DNA from: Zobellella maritima
Lineage (GTDB): Bacteria; Pseudomonadota; Gammaproteobacteria; Enterobacterales; Aeromonadaceae
Length of the DNA stretch: 64,000 nt
NCBI RefSeq assembly: GCF_003075035.1
Contig: NZ_QCZE01000001.1
Coordinates: forward strand, 506,187 to 570,186
Reading direction: 5' to 3'
Part shown: one piece after another, positions 1 to 9,266 of the stretch
Numbering within the stretch: the first letter of the stretch is position 1
Layout of the letters: the number at the start of each line of letters is the position of its first letter
Program-made: the position numbers and the translations under genes
Notes under the pieces: generated by a model
The model's database searches: none
What the model saw: the letters and a program-made list of their open reading frames with translations, nothing else
What the model was told of the DNA's origin: nothing

Positions 1-2
1 GT

Positions 3-1079
3 CAGCTGCAGCTGAAGCGGCTAAACGAGCAGGATCCCCTGCCCAAGAGTGAGCGGCATGTACTGCTGCTGGTTGATAACCCGCTGATGTCTCCGGTATA
101 TGAAGAGCTGGAGCGCAAGGTACCGGGAAAACGGCCGCTGATTTTCGTGGGTGATGTCAAAAATACCCAGCTGGTGCGTCGCGCCATGCGCATAGGGGCG
201 GTGGATTTCCTGCCCTACGACTGCGATCCGAGTGAGCTGTGGTCGGCCCTGGGCCGTATTGCCACGCAGTTGAACGCCAGTGCCGAGCTGGCGCCGGTGA
301 CTGTGGTGGTCAATGGCAAGTCCGGCTCGGGGGTCAGTTTTATCTGCGCCAACCTGGGCCATGCCTTGAGCAAGCAACGCAAGGTGGCGCTGCTGGATGC
401 CAATTTGCAATATGGCTCGTTAACCGACTACCTCAATATCAAGGATAAACAGGGCAGCCTGGCAGACGCCATGGCCCGGGCGACCGAGCTGGACAGCATG
501 GCGCTGGCGGGTATGGTCAGTCAGGCGAGAGAACAGCTGGATGTACTGCCTTCCAGCTCAGTACCCTTGAGTGAAGAACGGCCGGTCTCTGCCAAGCAGT
601 GTGCCCAGCTGCTGCATCTGGTGCGCAGTCAGTATGGCCTTGTGCTGGTAGATATGTCGCGAGGGCCCGAAAGCTGGAACCTGCCGATACTGGAAAGCGC
701 CGAGCATGTGCTGGTGGTGATGCAGCAGAGTCTGTCGGGTCTGCGGGAGACCATCTATCTGCTTAAACAGCTCAGGCACGAGCTGGGGATTGGCAAGAAC
801 AAGATCATCCTGTTGATCAACCGTTATGACAAGAAAAAAGACGTGTCCATAAAGGAAATAGAAAAAGCCACCGAGATCAAGCAGATAGTAACACTTGCCA
901 ATGATTTCGCCCTGGCCGAAACCTGTACCGATCTGGGTCAGCTGGTGGTTGAGGTGAAAAGCAATCACAAGCTGGTGGCCATGTTCGAGAGCATTACAAC
1001 CAGCCTGCTTGCCAAGCCAGGGGCACAGGAAGCAAATAAACCGGGACTATTTAAAAGGTTGCTGGGCAGGCATTCATAA
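3..1079 (+). CDS. tadZ: Tad pilus assembly protein TadZ/CpaE-like ATPase (5' end outside window)
   Basis: This is the C-terminal 358 residues of a MinD/ParA-like protein that localises the Tad (Flp) pilus machine at the cell pole. The frame is open from base 3, so the start lies before the window; the internal ATG at 87 falls inside a receiver-like domain (LLLVDNP, then IFVGDVKN and AVDFLPYD) and is not the start. A deviant P-loop follows (VVNGKSGSGVSF, near bases 306-341); the usual KGGxGKT lysine and threonine are not kept, as is common in TadZ. ALLDANLQYGSLTDYL and LVLVDMSRG resemble the ParA switch regions. The next gene is the TadA ATPase, 101 bp away, which fixes the assignment. Activity as an ATPase is uncertain given the P-loop. 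Confidence 0.88.
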   Translation, partial: QLQLKRLNEQDPLPKSERHVLLLVDNPLMSPVYEELERKVPGKRPLIFVGDVKNTQLVRRAMRIGAVDFLPYDCDPSELWSALGRIATQLNASAELAPVTVVVNGKSGSGVSFICANLGHALSKQRKVALLDANLQYGSLTDYLNIKDKQGSLADAMARATELDSMALAGMVSQAREQLDVLPSSSVPLSEERPVSAKQCAQLLHLVRSQYGLVLVDMSRGPESWNLPILESAEHVLVVMQQSLSGLRETIYLLKQLRHELGIGKNKIILLINRYDKKKDVSIKEIEKATEIKQIVTLANDFALAETCTDLGQLVVEVKSNHKLVAMFESITTSLLAKPGAQEANKPGLFKRLLGRHS

Positions 1080-1180
1080 AGGAAATATATCGGCCCGAGG
1101 GCACGATCTGCGGCCTGGAGACTCAGGCTCTGAAAAATAATGATAGTGATGGATATCTACCATCACCAAGGGGGTCAAGG

Positions 1181-2488
1181 ATGAACCTGGAAGACTATAT
1201 TCTCAGCCAAGAAGAAGAGACTCACAAACAGCGGCTGCACAACAAGTTGATGGATATGCTGGACCTGCCCATGTTGCAGACCGTATCCAATGCCGAGGCA
1301 GGTGAGCAGATCGAGCGTTTGTGTCTGCAGTTGATGCAGGACTCGCCGACGCCGCTTTCGCTGGAATCCCGCCAGAAAATTATCCGGCAGATCCTTGATG
1401 AAGTGCTGGGTCATGGGCCATTGGAGCCGCTGCTGGCCGATCCGAGCGTGGCCGATATCATGGTCAATGGTTGCAACAGTATTTATATAGAGCGACGGGG
1501 GCGAATAGAGAAGGTGCCGCTTACCTTTCGGGACGACAGCCACCTGATGGGTACCATAGAGCGGATCGTATCCAGTGTGGGCCGGCGCATAGATGAACTG
1601 TCACCCATGGTGGATGCCCGCTTGAAGGACGGCTCCCGAGTCAATGCCATTATCCCGCCGTTGGCCCTGAATGGACCGACCGTCTCCATCCGGCGCTTTA
1701 CCGTGGAAAAACTGGCCATCGACACCCTGATCGACTTCGGCACCATTACTCCGGCTATCGCCGAGGTGATGGAGGCGGTGGTCAAGGGCAAGCTCAATAT
1801 ACTGATCTCCGGCGGTACCGGCACGGGTAAGACCACCTTCCTGAATATACTCTCGGGTTTTATTCCCGCCAACCAGCGCATCATCACTATAGAAGATTCC
1901 GCCGAACTGCAACTGCAGCAGCCTCATGTGGTTCAGCTGGAAAGCCGGCCCGCCAACATAGAAGGCAGGGGAGAGATCAGCCAACGGGATCTGGTGAAAA
2001 ACACCCTGCGGATGCGTCCTGACCGCATCGTGGTCGGGGAGGTCAGGGGCGCCGAGGCCTTCGACATGCTGACCGCCATGAACACCGGCCACGAAGGCTC
2101 GCTGACTACCATCCATGCCAATACGCCCCGGGATGCCCTGGGCCGGCTGGAGAACATGGTGGCCATGACCGGCTTTGATATTCCGATAAAAAATATTCGC
2201 TCCCAGGTGGCCTCGGCACTGGATTTGATCATTCAGCTGGAACGACAGGAGGACGGTCGCCGGCGGCTGGTCAGCATGCAGGAGGTGCATGGCATGGAAG
2301 GTGAGACCATCACCATGTCGGAAATCTTTACCTTCGAGCGTACCGGTGTCGATAGTGAGGGCAATGTACTGGGCAGGCACAGGCCCACCGGGGTCATGCC
2401 CAATTTCTATGACCGCCTGGCCCGCCGTGGCATGGTGCTGCCTCGTAGCCTGTTCGGCGGCGATGATCTGCACAGCGGTATCCTCTAG
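1181..2488 (+). CDS. tadA: Tad secretion ATPase TadA/CpaF
   Basis: This is a hexameric type II/IV secretion-family ATPase that powers assembly, and probably retraction, of the Tad pilus on the cytoplasmic face of the inner membrane. It has 435 aa, full length for the family. The N-terminal domain spans about residues 60-180. Walker A is GGTGTGKTT at 211-219, the Asp box is IITIEDSAEL at 234-243, Walker B is RIVVGEVRG at 282-290, and the His box NTGHEGSLTTIHAN is at 301-314, so all catalytic elements are present. It is followed by tadB after 8 bp and is clearly in one operon with it. The 101-bp gap before it contains a short hairpin (GTGATGG/CCATCAC, 1146-1166) with no T-run. Confidence 0.96.
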   Translation: MNLEDYILSQEEETHKQRLHNKLMDMLDLPMLQTVSNAEAGEQIERLCLQLMQDSPTPLSLESRQKIIRQILDEVLGHGPLEPLLADPSVADIMVNGCNSIYIERRGRIEKVPLTFRDDSHLMGTIERIVSSVGRRIDELSPMVDARLKDGSRVNAIIPPLALNGPTVSIRRFTVEKLAIDTLIDFGTITPAIAEVMEAVVKGKLNILISGGTGTGKTTFLNILSGFIPANQRIITIEDSAELQLQQPHVVQLESRPANIEGRGEISQRDLVKNTLRMRPDRIVVGEVRGAEAFDMLTAMNTGHEGSLTTIHANTPRDALGRLENMVAMTGFDIPIKNIRSQVASALDLIIQLERQEDGRRRLVSMQEVHGMEGETITMSEIFTFERTGVDSEGNVLGRHRPTGVMPNFYDRLARRGMVLPRSLFGGDDLHSGIL

Positions 2489-2496
2489 GAGGCCAT

Positions 2497-3471
2497 ATGT
2501 CCATCAATACCCTTATTTTTCTCGCCCTGGTCGGACTGGCGGCGGTGACCCTGAGCCTGGCACTGTTTGTTCCGGTCACCCATCCCCGGCTGAATCGTTC
2601 TGCCCTGCTCAAACGACGGGTCAAGGCCCTGGCGGACGAAAGCCGGGAACAGGGGCAGGCGTCCATTTTTCGTACCAAGAAGCTGGATGCGCTGTCGCCG
2701 CTGATGCGGCAGATAGAAACCCTGCCCGTCATGGAACGGGTGGCCTTTGCCCTCGAACTGGCCGGCTCCAGGCTATACGCGCACCAGCTGGTATTTCTGG
2801 TCGGCCTGGTTACCCTGGCATTGACCCTGGGCAGCTGGCTGCTCTGGCATAATTGGGTACTCAGCCTGATGCTGCTGCTATTGCCCGGCTTAGTTACCCA
2901 CTTCAAGCTGCGGCGTGATTATTATCAGCGGTTGTCTCTCTACGAGCAGCAGCTGCCCGAGGCGCTGGACGTGATGAAGCGGGGCCTGCAGGCGGGCTAT
3001 TCCTTTGCCGACACCATCAAGCTTATCAGCGAGCAGATGCCCAACCCCATCGGCCGGGAATTTGCCCTGGTGTTTGCGGATATCAACTATCGCAAGGATG
3101 TACGCAAGGCGATGACCAGCCTGCTGGAGCGGGTGCCCAGCGTCTCCAATATGGCGCTGATAAGCGCGGTGCAGGTGCAGCGGGAAACCGGCGGTAACCT
3201 GGTGGAGAATATCGACAAGCTGTCGCGCATCATCCGTGATCGTTTCAAGTTCAATCGCCAGCTCAGGACCCTGTCGGCGGAGGGGCGTATGTCCGCCTGG
3301 GTGTTGGTGCTGACCCCCTTTGCGCTGTTCGCTCTGATCTACCTGACCACGCCCAGCTATGTGGCCGAGCTGTTCGGCACCGAGGAAGGCCATAAGCTGC
3401 TTATCTACGGCGCGGTGGGCATGGTGCTGGGTACCTGGTGGATAAGCAAAATCATCAAGATAGAGGTGTGA
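2497..3471 (+). CDS. tadB: Tad pilus inner-membrane platform protein TadB
   Basis: This type II secretion system F-domain membrane protein forms, with TadC, the platform that TadA drives. It has 324 aa. An N-terminal membrane helix (residues about 3-25) is followed by a cytoplasmic stretch, two helices near 95-130, the GspF-like helical domain (EQQLPEALDVMKRGLQAGYS region), and two C-terminal helices (WVLVLTPFALFALIYL and LLIYGAVGMVLGTWWI). The start has a good Shine-Dalgarno (AGGAGG, 2487-2492) overlapping the end of tadA. tadC starts 1 bp after its stop, which suggests translational coupling. Confidence 0.94.
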   Translation: MSINTLIFLALVGLAAVTLSLALFVPVTHPRLNRSALLKRRVKALADESREQGQASIFRTKKLDALSPLMRQIETLPVMERVAFALELAGSRLYAHQLVFLVGLVTLALTLGSWLLWHNWVLSLMLLLLPGLVTHFKLRRDYYQRLSLYEQQLPEALDVMKRGLQAGYSFADTIKLISEQMPNPIGREFALVFADINYRKDVRKAMTSLLERVPSVSNMALISAVQVQRETGGNLVENIDKLSRIIRDRFKFNRQLRTLSAEGRMSAWVLVLTPFALFALIYLTTPSYVAELFGTEEGHKLLIYGAVGMVLGTWWISKIIKIEV

Positions 3472-3472
3472 T

Positions 3473-4411
3473 ATGAACGGCTTGATGGAAATGTTCGAGG
3501 CAAGCCTTGCCGACCCGCAGATGCGGCAGTGGCTCTTGATAGGGGTGGTGGGCCTGTCGGCCATCACCCTGTTCTGGGGGCTGACCCTGGTGGCCGGTGG
3601 GGTGCGTAACCCTTATCGCAAACAGCTCAAAGGTATACAGGAGGCCGAGGCCGACCAGAATACCCTGGAGCAACGGCTGGTGGTGGCCAAGCACAATAAC
3701 AAGGGGGCGTTCAGTGGCCATCGCATCCGCACCCTGTTGGTACATGCGGGGTTTCAGAAGGAAACCGCCTACCATGTTTTTACCGGCATCCGTCTGCTGG
3801 TGGTTATCGCGGCCCTGGTTGGCAGCTTCTTGTTTCTGACCCGCCTGAGCACCCTGCAATTCAAGTTTGTGTTATTGCTGATGGTGGCAATCGGCTACAT
3901 CGCCTATGTATTGCCCGTATTCGTGGTTGAGCGGCTGGCCAATAATCGTATGAACAAGATGAAGATGGCCATGCCGGACGCGCTCGATTTGCTGGTGGTC
4001 TGCACCGAGGCGGGTATGGGGTTCAAGGCGGCATTGCAACGGGTGGCCCAGGAAATCAATCTAAGCCATGAGTCGCTCTCTGAGGAGCTGACCCTGGTTT
4101 CCGCCAAGCTCAGGGCTGGCCTGAGCATGCAGCAGGCGTTTGATGAATTTATTTTGCGCACCGGCCTGGAAGACTTCCGCAGCCTGAATGTGGCCATCAA
4201 CCAGAGTATTCAGCTGGGGACCAGTATTGCCGAAACCCTGAGGGTGTTTGCCGACGAGTATCGCATCAAGCGCAAACAGGAGGCGGAGGAGCTGGCTGCC
4301 AAGATCGGCACCAAGTTGATTTTCCCCCTGGTTACCCTGATCTGGCCGTCCTTCTTTATCGTTGCGGTCGGGCCGGCACTGATCAAGGTATTCAGGGTGT
4401 TTGGGGGTTAA
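3473..4411 (+). CDS. tadC: Tad pilus inner-membrane platform protein TadC
   Basis: This is the second GspF-domain platform protein, partner of TadB. It has 312 aa, with an N-terminal helix (LLIGVVGLSAITLFWGLTLV), two central helices (about 103-145), the conserved MPDALDLLVVCTEAGMGFKAAL stretch (given here in two parts: MPDALDLLV and VCTEAGMG), and a C-terminal helix LIFPLVTLIWPSFFIVAVG. Its position directly after tadB and before tadD is the standard Tad order. Confidence 0.94.
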   Translation: MNGLMEMFEASLADPQMRQWLLIGVVGLSAITLFWGLTLVAGGVRNPYRKQLKGIQEAEADQNTLEQRLVVAKHNNKGAFSGHRIRTLLVHAGFQKETAYHVFTGIRLLVVIAALVGSFLFLTRLSTLQFKFVLLLMVAIGYIAYVLPVFVVERLANNRMNKMKMAMPDALDLLVVCTEAGMGFKAALQRVAQEINLSHESLSEELTLVSAKLRAGLSMQQAFDEFILRTGLEDFRSLNVAINQSIQLGTSIAETLRVFADEYRIKRKQEAEELAAKIGTKLIFPLVTLIWPSFFIVAVGPALIKVFRVFGG

Positions 4412-4441
4412 CCACAGCCAAGGCTGTCTTGAGGATAAACA

Positions 4442-5389
4442 ATGAAAAAAACAACCATTGCGCTAATGATACTGCTGTTGACCGGTTGTGCCGCCAGCTC
4501 TTCTCAGGACGGCGATATGGCCGGCGGCAAGACCCCGGGGGCAGGGATAATCCGGGCCACCAATGCCGATGAGGCGCGGATGCTGATCTCTCAGGCCCAG
4601 ACCTCGGGCAACCCGGATTCCATCATCTATGCCTATAATCAGGCGCTGGCCTTCACCGAGTTTGACAAGAGTGATATTTACCTGAGCATTGCCGGTCTTG
4701 AGCGGCAGCGCAACAACAACGGTAAGGCCGAGCAGACTTATCGCCAGGCCCTGAGTCACAACCCGAAACGTCAGGATGTGCGCGAGGCACTGGGGCTGCT
4801 GCTGGTGGATATGAAACGCCATGATGAAGCCGAGCAGATCTTTAACGAGATAGTGGCGGCGGACAGGCTCCGTCTTGGTCAGAATGCCGCTGTCAACCCT
4901 GCCCATTGTGTGACTGATGCCCAGTCTCCCTGGCGCAGTTACAATGCCCTGGGCCTGCTGGCGGACATTATCGAAAAAGGCAGCGAGGCCCGGCACTTTT
5001 ATCAGTGCGCCCTGACCATAGCCCCCGGCTCGGCCATGGTCTACAGCAATCTGGGGTTTTCCTATTACCTGGACGGTGAATACCCCCAGGCAGAGCGGGC
5101 CCTTACCCGGGCGGTGAATCAACAACCCGACTATCAGCGGGCCTGGAGCAACCTGGGGCTGTTGTATTTCAGGTGGGGCCGTCAGCAGGAGGCACTGCAG
5201 GCCCTGCGCAAGGTTATGACCCAGGCCGAGGCGCTCAATGATATGGGCTATATTGCCATGATGGAGGGGGAATATACCCTGGCCAGCGGCCTGTTCCAGC
5301 GCGCCATCGATTCTTCGCCCAGCTATTATCCCAGGGCGGTAGAAAACCTGGAGCAGGCAAAGACCATGTCTGAGATCAGCAAGCGGTAA
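4442..5389 (+). CDS. tadD: Tad locus TPR lipoprotein TadD
   Basis: This periplasmic-side lipoprotein with tetratricopeptide repeats is thought to act like a pilotin for the Tad outer-membrane secretin. It has 315 aa. The signal peptide ends in a lipobox, LLTGC, with the lipidated Cys at residue 16. About five TPR units follow from residue 60 (for example SAMVYSNLGFSYYLDGEYPQ, then a repeat starting PDYQRAWSNLGLLYFRWGRQ). It is the last Tad gene on this side: tadE, tadF and tadG pseudopilins do not follow and a REP cluster starts at once. They could be upstream of the window or absent. Confidence 0.92.
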   Translation: MKKTTIALMILLLTGCAASSSQDGDMAGGKTPGAGIIRATNADEARMLISQAQTSGNPDSIIYAYNQALAFTEFDKSDIYLSIAGLERQRNNNGKAEQTYRQALSHNPKRQDVREALGLLLVDMKRHDEAEQIFNEIVAADRLRLGQNAAVNPAHCVTDAQSPWRSYNALGLLADIIEKGSEARHFYQCALTIAPGSAMVYSNLGFSYYLDGEYPQAERALTRAVNQQPDYQRAWSNLGLLYFRWGRQQEALQALRKVMTQAEALNDMGYIAMMEGEYTLASGLFQRAIDSSPSYYPRAVENLEQAKTMSEISKR

Positions 5390-5390
5390 T

Positions 5391-5590
5391 GGGAGGCGCG
5401 ACCCCGCAGCGATAGGGCCGCCAGGCCATCGGGCTTTTCATCTGCCTGCCGGCCTGGTGGGAGGCGCGACTCCGCAGCGATAGGGCCGCCAGGCCATCTG
5501 ACATTTCATCTGCCTGCCGGCCTTGTGGGAGGCGTGACCCCGCGGCGATAGGGCCGCCAGGCATCGCCGCCCTACAAAGGGCGTCGAGCC
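5391..5590. repeat. Tandem 68-bp array of GTGGGAGG REP-like elements
   Basis: Three copies of a unit starting GGGAGGCGCGACCCCGC begin at 5391, 5459 and 5527, an exact 68-bp period. The first two are nearly identical and include the spacer GATAGGGCCGCCAGGCCATC; the third is shortened. The unit core is an imperfect hairpin of the same family found at 10.7, 12.0, 15.9, 16.4 and 22.4 kb. The array separates tadD from the convergent bioA and may act as a transcription boundary. It is not a CRISPR: the repeats have no conserved unit plus variable spacer structure. Confidence 0.85.
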
Positions 5591-5592
5591 CA

Positions 5593-6861
5593 TTATCCCA
5601 CCACCTGACACATGGCACGGGTCAGCTTGCTCAGCTCGTCGGGCTGGATGATATAGGGGGGCATGATATACAGCAGCTTGCCGAACGGGCGGATCCACAC
5701 CCCCAGCTCCACCAGCCGTTTCTGTACCTCGGCGACATCGAGTGGCTCGTGCAGCTCAATCACCCCGATGGCGCCCAGCACCCGCACATCGTTTACCCTT
5801 GGCAGATCACGGGCCGGAGCCAGCTCTCGTTTAAGCTGAGCTTCGATGGCGGCGATCCGCTGCTGCCAGGGAGAGGCCAATAACAGTTCCAGGCTGGCCT
5901 TGGCCACGGCACAGGCCAGCGGATTGGCCATAAAGGTGGGGCCGTGCATCAGTACGCCGGCAGGGCCGTTACAGATGGTATCGGCCACCTTACGGCTGGT
6001 GATGGTGGCTGCCATGGTCATGTAGCCGCCGGTCAGCGCCTTGCCGATACAGATGATATCCGGACTGATGCCGGCCCATTCACAGGCGAACAGCTTGCCG
6101 GTACGGCCGAAGCCGGTGGCGATCTCATCGGCAATCAACAGCACATCATATTTATCGCACAGCGCCCGGGCCCCTTTAAGGTAGTCGGGATGATAAAGGC
6201 GCATGCCGCCGGCGCCTTGCACAATAGGCTCCAGGATCAGCGCCGCCAGCTCGTGATGATGTTCGGCCAGCACGGTTTCCAGTGCGTTCAGCTCGGTGGC
6301 ATCGAAGGGGCCTTCAAACGGGCTTTGGGGAGCGGGCACAAAGAGATGCTCGGGTAAAAAGCCCTTGTACAGGCTGTGCATGCCGCCGTTAGGATCACAT
6401 ACGCTCATGGCGCCGAAGGTATCGCCGTGATAGCCCCGGCTCAGGGAGGCGAAACGGGTCTTGGGCTGGCCCCGGCCGTGCCAGTACTGGATGGCCATCT
6501 TCAGCGACACCTCTACCGATACCGAGCCCGAGTCCGCCAGGAAGAAACGATCCAGTCCTGCCGGCAGCACCCCGGCCAGCGCCTGGCACAGTTCAACCGC
6601 GGGAGCATGGGTCAGGCCGCCGAACATCACATGAGACATTTTGCCCAGCTGTTCGCCGGCTGCCCGGTTCAGTTCGGGCACGTTATAGCCGTGCAGGCAG
6701 GCCCACCAGGATGACATGCCGTCGACCAGGCGGCGGCCGTCCTCCAGTTGCAGATAGACTCCATCGGCCCGCTCAACCGGGTAGCAGGGCAGGGGCTTGG
6801 TGAGGGAGGTATAGGGGTGCCAGAGGTGGTCGAGATCAAATTGCGCGTTTAGTTGATTCAT
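5593..6861 (-). CDS. bioA: Adenosylmethionine-8-amino-7-oxononanoate aminotransferase
   Basis: This PLP enzyme converts 7-keto-8-aminopelargonate (KAPA) to 7,8-diaminopelargonate using S-adenosylmethionine as amino donor, the third step of ring assembly in biotin synthesis. It has 422 aa, full length. Key features are WHPYTS near residue 14, [11 protein letters not shown] at 50-60, [10 protein letters not shown] at 141-150, the PLP-binding Asp in [13 protein letters not shown] (D245) and the Schiff-base Lys in GKALTGGY (K274). It is transcribed away from bioB, and the two start codons are 108 bp apart across a shared BirA-type operator. Confidence 0.97.
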   Translation of the reverse strand: MNQLNAQFDLDHLWHPYTSLTKPLPCYPVERADGVYLQLEDGRRLVDGMSSWWACLHGYNVPELNRAAGEQLGKMSHVMFGGLTHAPAVELCQALAGVLPAGLDRFFLADSGSVSVEVSLKMAIQYWHGRGQPKTRFASLSRGYHGDTFGAMSVCDPNGGMHSLYKGFLPEHLFVPAPQSPFEGPFDATELNALETVLAEHHHELAALILEPIVQGAGGMRLYHPDYLKGARALCDKYDVLLIADEIATGFGRTGKLFACEWAGISPDIICIGKALTGGYMTMAATITSRKVADTICNGPAGVLMHGPTFMANPLACAVAKASLELLLASPWQQRIAAIEAQLKRELAPARDLPRVNDVRVLGAIGVIELHEPLDVAEVQKRLVELGVWIRPFGKLLYIMPPYIIQPDELSKLTRAMCQVVG

Positions 6862-6872
6862 TTTTAGTCAGA

Positions 6873-6903
6873 TGTAAACCGTTGATATTTTTTGTTGTTG
6901 ACA
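6873..6903. promoter_or_regulatory. Probable BirA operator between bioA and bioB
   Basis: TGTAAACC (6873-6880) and TGTTGACA (6896-6903) form an imperfect inverted repeat separated by 15 bp. The known BirA operator is TTGTAAACC, 14-16 bp, then GGTTTACAA; the left half here is perfect over 8 bases and the right half matches 6 of 8. Its location between divergent bioA and bioB is the classical one, so BirA with biotinyl-AMP probably represses both directions. The right half overlaps the -35 of the bioB promoter. Confidence 0.8.
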
Positions 6904-6925
6904 GGATAACGCCCGTCCTTACACT
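6898..6925 (+). promoter_or_regulatory. Sigma-70 promoter for bioBFCD
   Basis: A perfect -35 TTGACA (6898-6903) is followed after 16 bp by TACACT (6920-6925). The -35 lies inside the right half of the BirA-like operator, so repressor and RNA polymerase would exclude each other. The bioB ATG is at 6970, with AAGGACATTGGGGAC just upstream. Confidence 0.75.
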
Positions 6926-6969
6926 AGCCAAGCAAAACACCTCTTCATTTTAAGGACATTGGGGACACC

Positions 6970-8001
6970 ATGAGCCGCCAACACTGGACCCGCGAGCAGG
7001 TACTCGCCTTATTTGAACGCCCCTTCTTCGATTTGCTGTTTGAAGCCCAGCAGGTGCACAGGGCCAACTTCGATGCCAACGAAGTGCAGGTCAGCACCCT
7101 GCTGTCGATCAAGACCGGCGCTTGCCCGGAAGACTGCAAATATTGCCCTCAGAGCGCCCGCTACAACACGGGCCTGGAAACCGAGCGGTTGATGGAAATG
7201 GAAAAGGTGCTGGAGCGGGCGCGGGAAGCCAAGGCCAATGGCTCCAGCCGATTCTGCATGGGCGCGGCCTGGCGAAACCCCAAGGAGCGGGACATGCCCT
7301 ATCTGGTCAAGATGGTGGAAGAGGTCAAATCCTTGGGTATGGAAACCTGCATGACCCTGGGGATGCTGTCGGGCGAGCAGGCCGATCGCCTGGCCGACGC
7401 GGGACTGGATTACTACAACCACAACCTGGACACCAGCCCGGAATATTACGGCGACATCATCACCACCCGCACCTATGCGGATCGTCTGAACACCCTGGAA
7501 AACGTGCGTAACTCCGGCATGAAAGTCTGCTCCGGCGGCATTGTGGGTCTGGGCGAAAGCCCGGAAGACAGGGCCGGCCTGCTGCTGGCGCTGGCCAACC
7601 TGCCACGTCAGCCCGAGAGCGTGCCCATCAACATGCTGGTGAAGGTGAAGGGCACTCCGATGGAAAACCAGGAAGATCTCGATGAATTCGACTTTATCCG
7701 CACCATCGCCGTAGCTCGTATCCTGATGCCCCAGAGCCATGTGCGTCTGTCAGCCGGGCGGGAAAAGATGAACGATCAGATGCAGGCCCTGTGTTTTATG
7801 GCCGGCGCTAACTCCATCTTCTACGGCTGCAAGCTGTTGACCACCCCCAATCCGGATGAAAACAGCGATATGCAGCTGTTCAAGCGGTTGGGTGTGCGAC
7901 CGAGCGGTGCCAGCCAGAAGCCGGACCAGATGGCCGAAATTGAGCTGCACGAACAGATTGCCGCTCATAATGAGCCCAAGCCTCTGTATTACGAAGTCTG
8001 A
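6970..8001 (+). CDS. bioB: Biotin synthase BioB
   Basis: This radical SAM enzyme inserts sulfur into dethiobiotin to give biotin, the final step of the pathway. It has 343 aa. The [4Fe-4S]/SAM cysteines are C52, C56 and C59 in CPEDCKYC. Further family signatures are [13 protein letters not shown] and [12 protein letters not shown], and the C-terminal half of the TIM barrel contains SAGREKM, whose Arg contacts the [2Fe-2S] cluster in the family. It is first in the bioBFCD operon; a 128-bp gap with a hairpin separates it from bioF. Confidence 0.98.
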   Translation: MSRQHWTREQVLALFERPFFDLLFEAQQVHRANFDANEVQVSTLLSIKTGACPEDCKYCPQSARYNTGLETERLMEMEKVLERAREAKANGSSRFCMGAAWRNPKERDMPYLVKMVEEVKSLGMETCMTLGMLSGEQADRLADAGLDYYNHNLDTSPEYYGDIITTRTYADRLNTLENVRNSGMKVCSGGIVGLGESPEDRAGLLLALANLPRQPESVPINMLVKVKGTPMENQEDLDEFDFIRTIAVARILMPQSHVRLSAGREKMNDQMQALCFMAGANSIFYGCKLLTTPNPDENSDMQLFKRLGVRPSGASQKPDQMAEIELHEQIAAHNEPKPLYYEV

Positions 8002-8047
8002 AAAAGTTGGAAGCTGTTCGGCGTTGTGTGAAATGACGGTTTTTAAT

Positions 8048-8071
8048 CTGCAGGCAGCAACTGGCCTGCAG
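8048..8071 (+). other. Hairpin in the bioB-bioF gap
   Basis: CTGCAGGC (8048-8055) pairs with GCCTGCAG (8064-8071) around an 8-base loop. There is no following T-run, so it is not a typical terminator. It could stabilise the bioB part of the transcript or attenuate expression of the distal genes. The rest of the 128-bp gap shows nothing except the bioF Shine-Dalgarno (TTGAGGA). Confidence 0.5.
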
Positions 8072-8129
8072 TGCTCACATGACATACATACGGCTCTTGG
8101 CTGCTTCCAGCTTATAGCTTGAGGAAAAC

Positions 8130-9266
8130 ATGCCTTTTAACCTGAGTTTGGCCAACCGTGAGGCGGCGGGACTGAAGCGCCGGCTGGCCACTGTTGACAA
8201 GGTGGCCGGGCGCCTGCTGTATGCCGACCAAGGGGCATATCTCAACTTCGCCGGCAACGATTACCTGGGCCTGAGTCAGGCGCCCGAACTGCGTCTGGCT
8301 GCCGATGATGCGGCCCGGGAATATGGCGTGGGCGCGGTTGCGTCTCCCCTGGTGGTGGGCCATCACGCGATTCACCGTGCATTGGAAGCCGAGCTGGCCG
8401 ACTGGCTGGGGCTGGAAGCCGTGCTGTTGTTCAGCTCGGGGTTTTCGGCCAACCAGGCCGTTATCAAGGCCCTGCTTACCAGGGAGCATCTGTGCTGGCA
8501 AGACAAGCTCAATCATGCCTCCCTACAGGAGGCTGGTCTGCTCAGCCCGGCCCGGATGCAGCGTTTTGCGCATAACGATATGGCGTCCCTTACCGCCAGG
8601 CTTAAGCCGCAGTCCGGGCTGATTATTTCCGAAGGAGTGTTCAGCATGGACGGTGATCTGGGCAACTGGCCCGAGTTGGTTGCCCTTGCCGAGCAGAGTC
8701 AAAACTGGTTGATGATCGATGACGCCCACGGTCTGGGCGTATTGGGTCGGGAGGGGCGGGGCACCCTCAGCCACTTGGGTCTCGAGGCGAGCCAGGTGCA
8801 GATCATGATGGGTACCTTCGGCAAGGCCCTGGGGGTTAGCGGAGCCTTTGTTGGCGGCAGCCGGGCCTTGATCGACTATCTGCAAAATTACGGCCGCAGC
8901 TATGTCTACAGCACCCACCTGCCGCCCCCTCAGGCGGCAGCCATACTGGCGGCGGTGCGGCTGGCCCGCCATGCCGACGACAAGCGGGCCCACCTGGCCG
9001 AATTGGTCGAGTGCTTCCGCCAGGGAGTGGCCTCCCTGCCCTGCGAACTGTTGCCCTCGATCACCGCCATCCAGCCGTTGGTGATCGGTGAAGAAAACCG
9101 CACCCTGGCACTTGCGGACAGGCTGAAAGCCCTCGGGATCTGGGTCGGTGCGATACGGCCACCAACCGTGCCCCAAGGCTCGGCCCGACTGCGCATAACC
9201 TTAAGTGCCGCCCATCAGCGCGCCGACATCGATACCCTGGTGTCCGCCTTGCAGGCCAGCCTATGA
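8130..9266 (+). CDS. bioF: 8-amino-7-oxononanoate synthase BioF
   Basis: This PLP enzyme condenses pimeloyl-ACP (or pimeloyl-CoA) with L-alanine to give KAPA, CO2 and the free carrier. It has 378 aa. It shows NFAGNDYLGLS at 39-49, the PLP ring-stacking His region GHHAIH at 77-82, the Asp of DDAHGLGVLG (197-206), and the Schiff-base Lys in GTFGKALG (K232). Its stop codon overlaps the bioC start by 4 nt (ATGA), indicating coupled translation. Confidence 0.97.
   Translation: MPFNLSLANREAAGLKRRLATVDKVAGRLLYADQGAYLNFAGNDYLGLSQAPELRLAADDAAREYGVGAVASPLVVGHHAIHRALEAELADWLGLEAVLLFSSGFSANQAVIKALLTREHLCWQDKLNHASLQEAGLLSPARMQRFAHNDMASLTARLKPQSGLIISEGVFSMDGDLGNWPELVALAEQSQNWLMIDDAHGLGVLGREGRGTLSHLGLEASQVQIMMGTFGKALGVSGAFVGGSRALIDYLQNYGRSYVYSTHLPPPQAAAILAAVRLARHADDKRAHLAELVECFRQGVASLPCELLPSITAIQPLVIGEENRTLALADRLKALGIWVGAIRPPTVPQGSARLRITLSAAHQRADIDTLVSALQASL

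Noticed and set aside
1-5389. Type IVa pilus or type II secretion locus
   Set aside because: The TadZ-A-B-C-D order and TPR lipoprotein are specific to the Tad/Flp system.
5391-5590. CRISPR array
   Set aside because: The 68-bp period is one tandem unit with conserved spacers and there are no cas genes; it is a REP array.
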